44,254 nt of DNA from Bacillota bacterium (GCA_030705955.1 JAUZPL010000034.1:1-44254), one strand, 5' to 3'; counted from the stretch's first letter, positions 23,031 through 33,196 are shown. Notes: a model not told the origin generated them from the sequence alone. Program-made: numbers and translations.

Positions 23031-23966
23031 TTAACTTACCATAACAGAATCAGTTTGCTTCATGGAAGTCAGCATTTTTGGATGTACAATGCACTGAAAA
23101 GAATTATCCGTTGAAAGCTGTTGTAATGTAAAGGAGACCAATCCCTTTTCGCATTGGTATACATCCATATCCTTCCTAATTAAAATGGTATCTGGTTTAA
23201 TTGCGACTATAAGTTGATGCTCTTGTCCAACGACCTTAAACGGGACAACACGAAGCCTATTTTGCCATTCAACAGGTATTATTTCTTCTCCCATAATCAA
23301 AAGTTCTGAGTTGGTTGCCATTTTCTTGATTTCTTCCGGCATTAAATCAAACTGATCTTTAATAGAGACAAACATTACAGGCATTTTGGAGATGGGATCA
23401 TAAAGCTGATTGCCGCTATCCACTAATCCCTTAACTGTAAAAGTCTTGTTAAATATGGTGAAGACGACATTTACAATTTGATCAAATTGAATTTTCGTCA
23501 TTTCCATTGTTTCAATCTTTGTTTTAGAAAAATGCCAAGCTATTGGAAAACCAATTAATACAAAAATCCAGCTGATAGGATCTCCAAAACCTTTTGCATT
23601 GGACAGAAGCACACTTGTTGTCAGTTGGTTATTGTACTGGATGAAATAATGTACTCCTATTAAGGTTCCTCCAATTAGAAAGGTCGAGAAATAAAGAGTA
23701 AATAATGCCTTAGTAAAAAATCGCCACCTTTTATATCCAAACACAGTAAGTGTCATCATAACAGAAAATAACAGCTTAACTAAAGGATGTCCTGAAAAGG
23801 TATTAAGTGGTGTAAAAGCTAATAAAACAATAATTGACCCAATAAATCCTCCTGCAAGTAACCTCCAAATTCGAATACTGCGTTTTAAAATAATAGCCGT
23901 TAAATAGAGGAGAAGGCTATCAAACAATAAATTAAGAACCCAGATTACATCTAGATAAACTGTCAA
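23031..23966 (-). CDS. spoIIGA: SpoIIGA: membrane aspartic protease activating pro-SigE
   Basis: Cleaves pro-SigE in the mother cell after a signal from forespore SpoIIR. The 311-residue protein has five membrane segments in its first 150 residues. A cytosolic protease domain follows, with Asp183 in GLVDSGNQLYDP, the residue expected for the catalytic aspartate. The start is TTG at 23966: AGGGAGGAAG lies seven bases upstream and the protein then starts M-TVYLDVIW like the family. A longer upstream in-frame reading covers the promoter and is rejected. Confidence 0.95.
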   Translation of the reverse strand: MTVYLDVIWVLNLLFDSLLLYLTAIILKRSIRIWRLLAGGFIGSIIVLLAFTPLNTFSGHPLVKLLFSVMMTLTVFGYKRWRFFTKALFTLYFSTFLIGGTLIGVHYFIQYNNQLTTSVLLSNAKGFGDPISWIFVLIGFPIAWHFSKTKIETMEMTKIQFDQIVNVVFTIFNKTFTVKGLVDSGNQLYDPISKMPVMFVSIKDQFDLMPEEIKKMATNSELLIMGEEIIPVEWQNRLRVVPFKVVGQEHQLIVAIKPDTILIRKDMDVYQCEKGLVSFTLQQLSTDNSFQCIVHPKMLTSMKQTDSVMVS

Positions 23967-24055
23967 AAAGTCTTCCTCCCTTATCACTGACCAACCTGCT
24001 CGGATTCTATAGAATGAAGTAAACTTCAAACAATCTATTATTCTGTTTACGAAAA

Positions 24056-24089
24056 AGTATACCCCATTTCTACTGGAGAAGTGTGTCAC
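24056..24089 (-). promoter_or_regulatory. Spo0A-type SigA promoter of spoIIGA (22-bp spacer)
   Basis: Minus strand: GTGACA (24084-24089), exactly 22 bases, then TATACT (24056-24061). The B. subtilis spoIIG promoter has the same unusual 22-bp spacing and TATACT -10, and needs Spo0A~P for activation. TGACAAA further upstream (about 24134-24140) may be a weak 0A box. Confidence 0.7.
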
Positions 24090-24183
24090 TTTCTGTACTC
24101 AAAAAAACAGAAATTTTCACTTTTCTCTGGGAATTTTGTCATATTTAAAAATGTAAGGATGAAAGTAACAATCGTTTATATAC

Positions 24184-24216
24184 AAAAAAAAGACATAGCT
24201 CTATTTGAACTATGCC
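24184..24216 (-). terminator. Intrinsic terminator of ftsZ
   Basis: Minus strand: GGCATAGTTC stem, AAATA loop, GAGCTATGTC, followed by TTTTTTTT. It ends the divIB-to-ftsZ unit before spoIIGA. Confidence 0.88.
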
Positions 24217-24234
24217 TCTAATTGTTTTCTTACA

Positions 24235-25371
24235 TTATCTACGTCTATCACGATTGCGTAGGAATGTTGGAATATCTAATGTGTCTTCCTGTGAATTCGT
24301 TGTTGCAGCACGTGTTGGTTCTTGAGGTGCTTCTTCACGTTTTGGCTCTCTCTTAGGAGCACCAAAGCCTACTTTGGACTGGCCAAAAGCTGGTCTAGAT
24401 ACTTTTGAATGAACATTTTCTTCATTAAAGCCAGTTGCAATTACAGTCACAATAATTTCATCTTTTAAATTTTCATTGATAACAGAACCAAAGATCATGT
24501 TTACTTCCTGATCTGATGCTATCGCTACAATATCAGCTGCTTCCTGAACCTCGTATAGGCTCAAATTCAAGCCACCGGTGATATTCATTAGTACCCCTTG
24601 GGCACCGTCAATGGATGTTTCTAACAACGGAGAACTAATTGCTTTTTTAGCAGCCTCTGCAGCACGATTTTCACCTGCTGCAACTCCAATTCCCATCAAA
24701 GCTGAACCTTTATTAGACATGATCGTTTTAACATCAGCAAAATCAAGGTTGATTAATCCTGGAACAGCAATTAAATCTGAAATACCTTGAACGCCTTGAC
24801 GGAGAACATTATCAGCCTCACGGAATGCTTCAAGCATTGGTGTACTTTTGTCCACAATTTCAAGTAGGCGATCATTTGGAATGACAATAAGGGTGTCCAC
24901 CGCTTCTTTCATTGAAGCAATTCCACCAGAAGCCTGGTTCGCACGCTTTTTTCCTTCGAAGGTAAATGGTCTTGTGACTACACCCACAGTTAAGGCACCC
25001 AAATCTCTAGCGATTTGAGCAATGACGGGTGCTGCACCAGTCCCGGTTCCTCCCCCCATTCCGGCAGTTACGAAAACCATGTCTGCACCGCTTAATACTT
25101 CTTCAATTTGTTCTTTACTTTCCTCAGCAGCTTTCTTTCCAACCTCTGGGTTAGCTCCAGCTCCAAGTCCTCTTGTTAATTTTGCTCCAATTTGCATTCT
25201 TACTTCTGCTTTTGAAAGATTCAATGCTTGTGCATCTGTATTAACAGCAATAAACTCTACACCTTTAACACCATGCTCGATCATTCGGTTTACTGCGTTG
25301 TTTCCACCGCCACCTACACCGATAACCTTTATAGTTGCAAGAGAATCTAAATTTGTATCGAATTCTAACAT
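24235..25371 (-). CDS. ftsZ: FtsZ: tubulin-like cell division GTPase
   Basis: Polymerises into the Z ring at midcell and recruits the divisome. The 378-residue protein has the GTP-binding signature [10 protein letters not shown] at about 106-115. The T7 loop ([11 protein letters not shown]) lies near 205-215, followed by the C-terminal domain, a variable linker rich in Pro/Glu/Arg, and the conserved tail DIPTFLRNR that binds FtsA, SepF and ZapA-like partners. The ATG at 25371 follows TTAGGAGG. It is 42 bases after ftsA and its own terminator follows. Confidence 0.99.
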   Translation of the reverse strand: MLEFDTNLDSLATIKVIGVGGGGNNAVNRMIEHGVKGVEFIAVNTDAQALNLSKAEVRMQIGAKLTRGLGAGANPEVGKKAAEESKEQIEEVLSGADMVFVTAGMGGGTGTGAAPVIAQIARDLGALTVGVVTRPFTFEGKKRANQASGGIASMKEAVDTLIVIPNDRLLEIVDKSTPMLEAFREADNVLRQGVQGISDLIAVPGLINLDFADVKTIMSNKGSALMGIGVAAGENRAAEAAKKAISSPLLETSIDGAQGVLMNITGGLNLSLYEVQEAADIVAIASDQEVNMIFGSVINENLKDEIIVTVIATGFNEENVHSKVSRPAFGQSKVGFGAPKREPKREEAPQEPTRAATTNSQEDTLDIPTFLRNRDRRR

Positions 25372-25413
25372 GACAAATCCTCCTAATTCGCCGATCTTCC
25401 TTTTCGGTTTTGC

Positions 25414-26700
25414 TTATTCGAAAAAGTAACCAAGGAATTTTTTCACTCTTGATGACATTTTTTCTTCGGGGTGTTTTTCTGGTTTTACTTTCGGTTGTTG
25501 TTGTTGCTTATAACTCTGTTTTTCACTTGGTTCAGTTACAGATGGAGATTCCATAGTGTTTCCACCAGGTAATCTGGCAAACTTATATGCATATTTAATC
25601 AAACCTACTGCCGTTGTATATTGAGGTTCTCGTACCCCAATATAATCAGGAGCAGCAATGCGAACACGGTTTTGCAAAATTTCCTCTGCAAGTTCCAAGA
25701 TACCCTGCATGTTAGCAACTCCACCTGTTAAAACAAATCCGCCTGGTAAATCGCGAATACCTAGCCGTTTCATTTCTTGAACGACTAATTCGAAGATTTC
25801 TTCCATTCTAGCTTCTATAATATCAGATAGTTCAAGTTGATTAAATTGCTGGTGATGATCACTTCCAATAATCGGAACACTGAAAACTTCCTCTGCAGAT
25901 GCATCATCGTAGAAGGCATGTCCATGTTTTACCTTTATTTTTTCAGCGTCTTCAGTAGAGGTTCGTAAACCGATTGAAAGATCTTTTGTAATATGATCTC
26001 CACCAATCGGAAGCATTCCCGTTGCCTTTAAATGACCTTGTTCGAAATAAGCAATCGTTGTGGAGCCACCACCTAAATCAATAAGTGTTACTCCCAATTC
26101 TTTTTCATCTTTTGATAAAGCAAAAGATCCAGTGGCAAGTGGTTGAGGTATGATATCAACTATTTCCAAACCTGCACGTTCCACACATCGAAGGATGTTA
26201 TGTAATATGGTTTTGGTGGTAGTGATAATTGTCCCTTCCATTTCCAAACGAACACCAATCATACCGCGAGGGTCGTTAATTTCATCAAGACCATCCACAA
26301 TGAATTGCTTCGCTTCTACCCCAATGATTTCTCTTTCGGGAGGAATAGAAATAACCTGTGCAGCTTGAATTACCCTAGTTACATCTTCATTAGATATTTC
26401 ACGATTTTGGCTCGATACTGCCACAACACCATGACAATTTGTTAATATAACCTGATTGGCTGGAATTCCAATATAAACTCTTCTAATCTCCATACCTATC
26501 ATTCTTTCAGCTTGTTCAATAGCTTTCCGAATAGAATGAACGGTTTCATCTATATCAACTATAGAGCCTTTTCTTAAGCCATCAGATTTTACATTACCAA
26601 CGCCAATTATATTTAGCGAGTCACTCGTCATTTCACCAATGATTACCTTTACGCTGGATGTACCGATGTCAAGACTTACATAAATTTCATTGCTGTTCAT
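25414..26700 (-). CDS. ftsA: FtsA: actin-like membrane tether of the Z ring
   Basis: Anchors FtsZ to the membrane and signals to the septal wall synthases. The 428-residue actin-fold ATPase has phosphate-binding segments ([11 protein letters not shown] near the start, [23 protein letters not shown]). Its C-terminal amphipathic membrane helix is [11 protein letters not shown]. The ATG at 26700 follows AAGGAGGTG; a longer upstream in-frame reading crosses the RBS. Candidate promoters lie in the 123-base interval upstream. Confidence 0.98.
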   Translation of the reverse strand: MNSNEIYVSLDIGTSSVKVIIGEMTSDSLNIIGVGNVKSDGLRKGSIVDIDETVHSIRKAIEQAERMIGMEIRRVYIGIPANQVILTNCHGVVAVSSQNREISNEDVTRVIQAAQVISIPPEREIIGVEAKQFIVDGLDEINDPRGMIGVRLEMEGTIITTTKTILHNILRCVERAGLEIVDIIPQPLATGSFALSKDEKELGVTLIDLGGGSTTIAYFEQGHLKATGMLPIGGDHITKDLSIGLRTSTEDAEKIKVKHGHAFYDDASAEEVFSVPIIGSDHHQQFNQLELSDIIEARMEEIFELVVQEMKRLGIRDLPGGFVLTGGVANMQGILELAEEILQNRVRIAAPDYIGVREPQYTTAVGLIKYAYKFARLPGGNTMESPSVTEPSEKQSYKQQQQPKVKPEKHPEEKMSSRVKKFLGYFFE

Positions 26701-26770
26701 TCTTTGGCACCTCCTTATCGCATTCCTAAAAAAGAACAACAATAACCTTTGTTCAATGATTGAATACCCG

Positions 26771-26799
26771 TATATATCTTATAAGAATATTCGTCACAA
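26771..26799 (-). promoter_or_regulatory. Candidate SigA promoter of ftsAZ
   Basis: Minus strand: TTGTGA (26794-26799), 17-bp spacer, TATATA (26771-26776). Closer to ftsA, AAAGGTTAT (about 26742-26750) and AGGAAT (26722-26727) resemble SigH elements with a spacer of about 13. B. subtilis ftsAZ has both SigA and SigH promoters in this interval. Confidence 0.5.
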
Positions 26800-26823
26800 C
26801 TAAATAATTCCCTTTAAAAATTT

Positions 26824-27186
26824 TTACTTTTTTTCTAATTTTTCTTTGTTTGTTGACCATTTTGTCAATAATATTCGTCTAATGACAGCTATGTTCTGGA
26901 ATAACCTCACTCCAAATGCAAAAACAGCTGCTAAGTACAAGTCTACACCAAGATGGACACCTAGAAAAGCTAAACTTGCAGCTAGTAAAATGTTAAAAAA
27001 GAAACCAGATACAAACACTTTTTCATCATAAATGTTTTGCATATGAGCTCTAATTCCTCCAAACAATGTATCAAAAGCGGCGAGTACGGCAATTGATAGA
27101 TAATTCGAATATTGTTCAGGTATACGAATATCTGTTAATAACCCAAGAACAATTCCAACAATCAACCCAAGAATTGGAAGCCACAT
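26824..27186 (-). CDS. sbp: Sbp: small basic membrane protein (DUF1290)
   Basis: A 120-residue protein with about four membrane segments (LPILGLIVGIVLGLL, YLSIAVLAAFDTLFGG, FFFNILLAASLAFLG, LAAVFAFGVRLF) and a basic C-terminal tail. It matches Sbp, encoded just before ftsA in many Bacilli and Clostridia. Its role is unknown, though the fixed location suggests division or envelope work. Its ATG at 27186 overlaps the ylxX stop region by one base. Confidence 0.93.
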   Translation of the reverse strand: MWLPILGLIVGIVLGLLTDIRIPEQYSNYLSIAVLAAFDTLFGGIRAHMQNIYDEKVFVSGFFFNILLAASLAFLGVHLGVDLYLAAVFAFGVRLFQNIAVIRRILLTKWSTNKEKLEKK

Positions 27187-27971
27187 TATGAACTTCCTCC
27201 TTTATCAGCCTTTACCATCTCCATACCATGAATATGAATAGGATTATTATATGCAGGAACTGTTACATTCCAGCTTGGTGATGATACAGTAAGCCGTAAA
27301 TTATCAATAAAAAAGTCTTCTACCGATTTTGAAACCTGCATTCGATTATAAAGTTCTTGGGCATTCTTCATATTTTTTGCTACAACCTTTACTACAATTG
27401 GAAAGTCATTTAATGTATGACCATCAATTTTGGTTTCAGAATTAATATCCCTAATGACGGTTGTATTGATCACTCTTTGCCCATCAATGGAAACATACTT
27501 TGCCTGATACATGTTTAATTCGTTTAAAAGGCGTTTAAGCAAATCAGGAGAAATTCCTTTTGTAATTGGCTCCCCTAATTTTATTTCCTCGTAAACGGGC
27601 TCAATTTTTAAAACAATACCGGGACCTGTTATATCTGTTATACCTGTCTCAACCTTTAATTCCTGCAAGGTATTACGCAAGGCTTGTTCCTTACTTTGCT
27701 TTTTCTTTGAATCATATTCAGACAACTTTAATTCATTGGAGCGAATTTCTGTTAGTAGGTTAGATTCCATTTCTTTTTCCTTTAACAATGCATCACGAAG
27801 CTGCCAAATATCCCTTGTGTCCCTCTCAGCTGGCTTCTTTAATGTTTGGAATTGAATGGCAATCATAAATCCTACAACCCCTGCTATAAAAACAAGACTT
27901 AGCTTTTTGGGGGACTTTCCCATTTCTTTCACCAGCCTTTTACCTTTTTCTTCGTGGAGGTAAACAGTCAT
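27186..27971 (-). CDS. ylxX: YlxX: DUF881 membrane-anchored coiled-coil protein
   Basis: A 261-residue protein with one membrane segment near 22-41. A coiled coil at about 60-105 and the extracellular DUF881 domain (TDITGPGIVLKIEP, LLNELNMYQAKYVSIDGQRV) follow. It is a paralogue of the adjacent YlxW; paired DUF881 genes between divIB and sbp are conserved in Bacillaceae with no defined function. ATG 27971, with AGGGAG just upstream, overlaps the ylxW stop as TAATG, so translation is likely coupled. Confidence 0.9.
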   Translation of the reverse strand: MTVYLHEEKGKRLVKEMGKSPKKLSLVFIAGVVGFMIAIQFQTLKKPAERDTRDIWQLRDALLKEKEMESNLLTEIRSNELKLSEYDSKKKQSKEQALRNTLQELKVETGITDITGPGIVLKIEPVYEEIKLGEPITKGISPDLLKRLLNELNMYQAKYVSIDGQRVINTTVIRDINSETKIDGHTLNDFPIVVKVVAKNMKNAQELYNRMQVSKSVEDFFIDNLRLTVSSPSWNVTVPAYNNPIHIHGMEMVKADKGGSS

Positions 27972-28684
27972 TAGTAACTCCCTATAATAGGTGGTAAGAT
28001 AATTTCATTTTCCTTTTCTAGGCTAAAAATAATATTATCATTAACCAACTGATCCTTTACTCCACCAGAAATGTTTAAGGCTGCAGATAATACCTCTGGG
28101 TCCCCAATTGCTTCAATGACAAATGGTGCCGGATGTTGTTCTCCATCAACGGTTATGACAGGGCCATTACATACAATATAAGAATGACTCGAAAGTCTTT
28201 GACCATTAATAGCTACAGCTATTGCACCTGAAATATAAAGTTCGTTTACAACTTTAAACACGTGAAACTCATGAACAAGGTAATTATTGACATTATCATC
28301 CTTTGGGTTGTATGCTCCATCTGAAAGGGATACCTTAACGCCTTTACCCTTTACTTTTACTTCACCCAAAAACATTCTGTATTTTTGGATATCCTCTGTT
28401 ACAGTATAAAATCCTTTTTCTTCCTTTGAAAGATTTTTTTCGTTTTCGAGAACCTTTTCCTGTGTTTGGTTTAACTCTTTTTGAAGCTTACGATTGTTTT
28501 CTTCTTGTGAATTCAATTGATTTCTTAAATCAATCGTTTGTTCCCACTGGGAATCGGACATTTTTTTTGTTTCAGCTACATTTTCTTTTTGTGTTAAATG
28601 ATAGGAAAATGCTAGCATATACCCAAGGACAAGACAGACAAAAGATAAAACAACATGGTTACCGTGTATTTTTATCTTTTTCAA
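27971..28684 (-). CDS. ylxW: YlxW: DUF881 membrane-anchored coiled-coil protein
   Basis: A 237-residue protein with an N-terminal membrane anchor (about 9-28) and a strong Gln/Glu/Lys coiled coil (45-90). The DUF881 domain follows (VKGKGVKVSLSDGAYNP, VNELYISGAIAVAINGQRL). It is the first of two adjacent paralogues. The start overlaps the last 26 bases of divIB, as is usual for this pair. Function unknown; the context is septum formation. Confidence 0.9.
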   Translation of the reverse strand: MKKIKIHGNHVVLSFVCLVLGYMLAFSYHLTQKENVAETKKMSDSQWEQTIDLRNQLNSQEENNRKLQKELNQTQEKVLENEKNLSKEEKGFYTVTEDIQKYRMFLGEVKVKGKGVKVSLSDGAYNPKDDNVNNYLVHEFHVFKVVNELYISGAIAVAINGQRLSSHSYIVCNGPVITVDGEQHPAPFVIEAIGDPEVLSAALNISGGVKDQLVNDNIIFSLEKENEIILPPIIGSY

Positions 28685-29447
28685 CCTTATCCGCTCCTTC
28701 AGATCCGTAAGCCTTAAAGAATGAACCTACTTCCAAATCAATAATTCCTTTTTTATTCGGATCCAATTGGCTTATTATGGAAGGATAATGGGACATTTTA
28801 TCTGAAAAGCTCCTTATCGTTGCACTAACTTCAAATCCATCATTCATATACATCGAAATGTGGAACTGGTCTGTATTAGATGGGGAATAATGAATCTCGG
28901 AAATAGAATTAAGAATTGCATTCGGCAATTTCCTCAATTCTGCCAACATTTCAACTAACACATCTCCTTCTTTAAAATCAAAGAGAATGGGTGCGGAAAT
29001 TGGAAGACCATTCATTACTTTTTCTTTTAAAATTGTTCCATTTTCTAGAACAGGATAATATTCAGTATCCTTTTTTAGGTATGCAATTCTTTTGTTTTCA
29101 TTAATTTCAATAATGACTGTATTTGGAAACTTCACCTTTACGTTTGCTTTTTTAATTTCTGGAATGCTTAAAAGTTTTTTGGAAACCTGCTGTTTGCTCA
29201 CCTTCCAAATATTTGTTTTCGTACTAATCCCTGTTTCTTCGATAACTTTATTACTTGATATTGCCTCATTCCCTTTAACAACAATATTTTTTACGTGGCT
29301 TAATGGCGACTGTAAATAAATAATGATAGCAATAAGAGAAAAAAACAAAAATAGCACGAGAATTAATCTTCTGTTGGCTTTCTTGCGTCTTTGTTGTTTC
29401 AGTTTTGGAATTCGATCCTCCAGAGCAACAATATTTCCTTTTTCCAT
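28659..29447 (-). CDS. divIB: DivIB / FtsQ division protein
   Basis: A divisome scaffold that binds FtsL and DivIC at the outer face of the membrane. The 262-residue protein has a short basic cytosolic tail (about residues 10-28) and one membrane span (29-48). The POTRA domain (SHVKNIVVKGNEAIS, GISTKTNIWKV) and beta domain (NENKRIAYLKKDTEYYPVLENG) follow. The ATG at 29447 lies five bases after GGAGG; the GTG four codons upstream is part of the RBS and is rejected. It follows a terminator-like hairpin that separates it from murB. Confidence 0.95.
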   Translation of the reverse strand: MEKGNIVALEDRIPKLKQQRRKKANRRLILVLFLFFSLIAIIIYLQSPLSHVKNIVVKGNEAISSNKVIEETGISTKTNIWKVSKQQVSKKLLSIPEIKKANVKVKFPNTVIIEINENKRIAYLKKDTEYYPVLENGTILKEKVMNGLPISAPILFDFKEGDVLVEMLAELRKLPNAILNSISEIHYSPSNTDQFHISMYMNDGFEVSATIRSFSDKMSHYPSIISQLDPNKKGIIDLEVGSFFKAYGSEGADKVEKDKNTR

Positions 29448-29520
29448 ATTTTCCTCCACAAAAACAATGGCTTGTACAAGTTTTTATGTATATCAATTTA
29501 TCTTCAGCAAATCAACCTTA

Positions 29521-29557
29521 AAAGTGAAAAGCAACGGCAAAAGTCTTATGCCGTCGC
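29521..29557 (-). terminator. Likely terminator between murB and divIB
   Basis: Minus strand: GCGACGGCA stem, nine-base loop, TGCCGTTGC, then TTTTCACTTTT. One wobble pair in the stem. The T-run is interrupted, so partial read-through into divIB is possible. Confidence 0.65.
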
Positions 29558-29636
29558 CCTTTACAATCATTTTAAACATTTATGTCTACTTGTGTAATTA
29601 TATCACAATTTTAGGAAATCGTAAGCAATTTTCGCA

Positions 29637-30545
29637 CTACTTTCGACCTATTATTTCCACTTCAGTTTCCATTTTAACTTCATAAAGATGGTAAATAGTG
29701 TCCTTGACATGCTCAATCAGTGCTAATACATCTTCTGCCTTTGCATTACCCGCATTCACAATGAAGTTTCCATGCATTTCAGAGATTTTTGCACCGCCGA
29801 TGCTGTATCCTTTTAATCCGGCAACCTCAATTAGTTTTCCTGCGTAATTTGGAAGTGGATTGCGAAAAATGCTTCCTGCACATGGAAAATTCCAGGGTTG
29901 AGTGTCTTTCCGATAGTCTTTATTTTTCTGCATTTCATGAACAATCTTTTCACGATCACCAGTCGATAGTGAGAAAATAGCTTCAACAACGATTCCGGGT
30001 CGTATTTTCTGAAGAACAGATGTACGATAAGAAAATCCCATTTCCTCCTCGGAAAGCCATTCCATTGTTCCATCCTCAAATAATACATGAGCACTTTTTA
30101 AAATTTTGCTAATATCTGATCCATGTGCCCCGGCATTCATATAAACTGCTCCACCAACAGAGCCAGGAATTCCACTTGCAAACTCTAAACCTGAAATTCC
30201 CTTTTTACTTATTATTGTGGCTAAACTTATTAAAGAGTGTCCTCCTCCTACAACAATCTCCGTTCCCTTAATTTGTAGATGGTCTAAGCCAGCTCCTAAC
30301 CGTATTACTGCCCCTTCAATACCCTTGTCGGAAACAAGAAGATTAGAACCTCTCCCAATGGCCCGCCATTTTAAGTCGTGTTTTCGAATAATCCCCATCA
30401 CTTTTTTTAAGTTTTCAATCGAAGATGGTTCAATAAACAAATCAGCAGGACCGCCAATTTTTATGGTTGTATATGGAGAAAGCGGTTCATTCTTCTTCAC
30501 TTTTCCAATATTTGCGTCCTGTAATTCTTTTATAATATCTTCCAT
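29637..30545 (-). CDS. murB: UDP-N-acetylenolpyruvoylglucosamine reductase
   Basis: Reduces UDP-GlcNAc-enolpyruvate to UDP-MurNAc with NADPH and FAD. The 302-residue type II MurB has FAD-binding motifs [12 protein letters not shown] and [27 protein letters not shown], and the active-site Ser in CAGSIFRNP. The ATG at 30545 has GGGAGG seven bases before it; an extended upstream reading of 20 codons is not conserved. Its place after murG, outside the murE-mraY-murD unit, is normal for Bacillus. The 152 bases upstream to murG show no clear signal. Confidence 0.96.
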   Translation of the reverse strand: MEDIIKELQDANIGKVKKNEPLSPYTTIKIGGPADLFIEPSSIENLKKVMGIIRKHDLKWRAIGRGSNLLVSDKGIEGAVIRLGAGLDHLQIKGTEIVVGGGHSLISLATIISKKGISGLEFASGIPGSVGGAVYMNAGAHGSDISKILKSAHVLFEDGTMEWLSEEEMGFSYRTSVLQKIRPGIVVEAIFSLSTGDREKIVHEMQKNKDYRKDTQPWNFPCAGSIFRNPLPNYAGKLIEVAGLKGYSIGGAKISEMHGNFIVNAGNAKAEDVLALIEHVKDTIYHLYEVKMETEVEIIGRK

Positions 30546-30697
30546 GTTTGCGCCTCCCTTTCTAGCTGAATTTTCTATGGCAACAAACGCCACTATTTTC
30601 ATCATTCCATATGTTGCTTCTTCATAATTTTAAAAAAACTGCAGTCCTTTGCCTCAAATATAGATTAATTAAGTGTATGCAAAAACATCCTTCTGGA

Positions 30698-31801
30698 CTA
30701 CCTTTGATTTTGTTGAACTAATGTTTTCATTAATGTATACAACCTGTTTGCCGAATCAGGAATTCCCATTTTTTTCGCATTGGATTTCATTTCAGTAAGC
30801 TTATTTTTATCTAAAAGAATTTGATCAATATTCTTCATTAAACTTGTACTATTTAAATCATTTTCGAGTAATAACAGAGAAGCTCCCTGAGAAACAAGTG
30901 AACGAGCATTTTTTTCTTGATGATTATTTGTAACATATGGGCTTGGGACAAGAATACTTGGGATTCCAAGAGAGGTTAATTCTGCTAAAGTTGTAGCTCC
31001 AGCTCTCGAAACAACTAGATCGATTCCAGCGAGTACCTCAGGCATGTTATGAATAAAAGGTTTGATAATAACATTAGAGGGATTTCCTACTAACTCCACT
31101 TCTTTTTTAACTTTTTCAAAATGGACATCACCAGTTACATAAAGCACTTGGTATGGTTTATTTCCAAAGCTTGATAAAGATTTAACAACCGCTTCATTAA
31201 TAGGTCTTGCACCCCTGCTTCCTCCAACAATAAGGACGGCTGGTATTTTTGTGCTTAATCCTACTGAAAGTCTTCCCTTTATTCCATCTTTACCTAACAC
31301 TTCAGATGCTCTAGGGTTTCCAGTGAAAACCACTTTATCACTTGGGAAATAATTTTTTGCCTCATCAAAGCATAAAGCTATTTTATTTACATAACGACTT
31401 AAAAATTTATTCGTTAATCCTGGAACACTATTTTGCTCATGTATAATGGTTGGAATTTTTAGTTTCGCAGCAGCATAAACAACTGGACCACACACATATC
31501 CGCCTGTGCCAATGACAATGTCCGGTTTGAATTCCTTAAGTATTTTTTTACTTTCCGTTGTCCCTTTTATAAATCTAAGAACTGTTTTAATATTTTCAAA
31601 TGAAAGCTTTCTCTTAAAACCAGTAATATGAATGGATTTAAAAGGAATATTCTCTTTGGTTACAATCGTACTTTCCAGCCCATTCTTAGTTCCTATGTAT
31701 AAAAACTGTGTATCTTTAGCTTCCTTTTGTATCTCGTGTATTAGGGCAAGTGCAGGATAAATATGTCCGCCAGTCCCTCCACCACTTACAACTATTTTCA
31801 C
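30698..31801 (-). CDS. murG: MurG: lipid II synthase (UDP-GlcNAc transferase)
   Basis: Adds GlcNAc to lipid I on the inner face of the membrane, giving lipid II. The 367-residue GT28 enzyme has the N-terminal loop [11 protein letters not shown] and [10 protein letters not shown]. The C-terminal UDP-GlcNAc site follows ([24 protein letters not shown]). The start is GTG at 31801 after GGGGTGG. It lies after the spoVE terminator, so it has its own promoter in the 160 bases upstream, which I could not fix to a clear consensus. Confidence 0.97.
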   Translation of the reverse strand: MKIVVSGGGTGGHIYPALALIHEIQKEAKDTQFLYIGTKNGLESTIVTKENIPFKSIHITGFKRKLSFENIKTVLRFIKGTTESKKILKEFKPDIVIGTGGYVCGPVVYAAAKLKIPTIIHEQNSVPGLTNKFLSRYVNKIALCFDEAKNYFPSDKVVFTGNPRASEVLGKDGIKGRLSVGLSTKIPAVLIVGGSRGARPINEAVVKSLSSFGNKPYQVLYVTGDVHFEKVKKEVELVGNPSNVIIKPFIHNMPEVLAGIDLVVSRAGATTLAELTSLGIPSILVPSPYVTNNHQEKNARSLVSQGASLLLLENDLNSTSLMKNIDQILLDKNKLTEMKSNAKKMGIPDSANRLYTLMKTLVQQNQR

Positions 31802-31960
31802 TTAAAACCACCCCATCTATATGGCCAATCACCATTTTTTAATTTCTGTTTTCCATTCTACAATATTTTAATGGTGAAAAAGGAGAATGTTAATGAATTG
31901 TAACCATTTTTTAAAAAGAAAACCATTTTATCCTGAAACTTTAGGAAAGTTTTCTAAACT

Positions 31961-31987
31961 AAAAAAAGAACCCTGCCAAAACAGGGT
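31961..31987 (-). terminator. Intrinsic terminator of spoVE
   Basis: Minus strand: ACCCTG stem, TTTTGG loop, CAGGGT, then TCTTTTTTT. It closes the murE-to-spoVE unit. Confidence 0.85.
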
Positions 31988-32022
31988 ACATCTTTTTAAG
32001 ACAAATTTCCATCTTAGTTTAT

Positions 32023-33123
32023 TTAATATCTGGAATACCGACTAATATTTAAAAGTACTCCAATTGCCATCAGCATTAGTGTAAGAGACGAACCGCCATA
32101 GCTTAGGAATGGTAAGGTTATCCCTGTTACCGGCATAAGTCCTGTAACAACGCCTATATTAATCATTACTTGGATAGCAACCATTGCAATGATACCCACT
32201 GCAAGAAAACTCCCATAGAGATCCGGAGCCCCCATGGCTATTCTAATCCCTCTCCACAAAAGTAATGCGAATAGGAGCAAAACGAATGAGCCTCCAATAA
32301 ACCCTAATTCTTCTGACAGGATGGCAAAGATAAAATCTGTTTGAGGTTCAGGCAAATAAAAGAATTTCTGCCTACTTTCACCTAAACCGAGCCCGAACAA
32401 TCCGCCAGGGCCAATCGCATAAAGCGACTGAATAATCTGGAATCCGCTTCCCAACGGATCAGACCAAGGGTCTAAAAAGGAAGTAATCCTTTTCATTCGA
32501 TATGGAGCAGAAGCAATAAGTCCTACAAAGCCTGCCACACCAAGAAGCCCTAATCCAGCAAAATGACTTATTCTCGCACCTGCGATGAATATCATCACAA
32601 TACAAGTCCCAATCATAACCGTACCCGTTCCTAGATCAGGCTGAAGCATAATTATAACAAATGCGGTAAAAACAAGCGCTAAAGATGGAATTAATCCCTT
32701 TCTAAATGATGTGATTAATTTTTGATTTTCTGAAAGAAATTTTGCAAGAAATGTTATCATGGCAAGTTTCATGAATTCTGATGGTTGGATGGAAAAAGCA
32801 CCTACTCCAATCCAGCTTCTTGATCCATTTCGGACATTGCCAACACCTGGGATAAGAACCAGAACTAATAGAACAAAACAAACAAGTAAGATTGTTTTTG
32901 CCCAAGTGCGCCATGTCCAATAATTAATGTTCATAATAAAAAACATAGCAGCAATTCCGACTCCTGCAAACAGCATTTGCCTCTTAGCGAAGAAAAAAGA
33001 GTCATGGAATTTATATTCTGCCCAAACCGCACTCGCGCTGTACACCATAATAAGCCCAACGGCTAATAGTGTCAGAGTAACAATTAACAAAATGTAATCA
33101 GGAGTAGTTCTCTTTGTCGGCAC
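32023..33123 (-). CDS. spoVE: SpoVE: SEDS-family glycosyltransferase of the spore cortex
   Basis: Polymerises lipid II into glycan strands together with a class B PBP, here probably SpoVD, during cortex formation. The 366-residue protein has about ten membrane segments. SEDS hallmarks are GVGAFSIQPSEFMKLAMI, QPDLGTGTVM, FAILSEELGFIGG and the C-terminal GITLPFLSYGGSS. The length, the exact SpoVE-like N-terminus and the position between murD and murG separate it from FtsW, encoded elsewhere in Bacillus. The start is GTG at 33123 after GAGGTG; a TTG one codon upstream is less well spaced. Confidence 0.94.
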   Translation of the reverse strand: MPTKRTTPDYILLIVTLTLLAVGLIMVYSASAVWAEYKFHDSFFFAKRQMLFAGVGIAAMFFIMNINYWTWRTWAKTILLVCFVLLVLVLIPGVGNVRNGSRSWIGVGAFSIQPSEFMKLAMITFLAKFLSENQKLITSFRKGLIPSLALVFTAFVIIMLQPDLGTGTVMIGTCIVMIFIAGARISHFAGLGLLGVAGFVGLIASAPYRMKRITSFLDPWSDPLGSGFQIIQSLYAIGPGGLFGLGLGESRQKFFYLPEPQTDFIFAILSEELGFIGGSFVLLLFALLLWRGIRIAMGAPDLYGSFLAVGIIAMVAIQVMINIGVVTGLMPVTGITLPFLSYGGSSLTLMLMAIGVLLNISRYSRY

Positions 33124-33196
33124 CAATACACACCTCGGGACTGAAAGTTTGGGCCTATACTTGTTTACTCTTCAAAAATTTCTCCTAGACAAGCCC

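Noticed and set aside
30546-30697. A terminator or small gene between murG and murB
   Set aside because: A T-run is present, but no convincing stem precedes it, and the open frames are only a few codons long.
31802-31960. A clear promoter for murG
   Set aside because: Several AT-rich hexamers exist, but none has both a good -35 and the right spacing, so no site is called.
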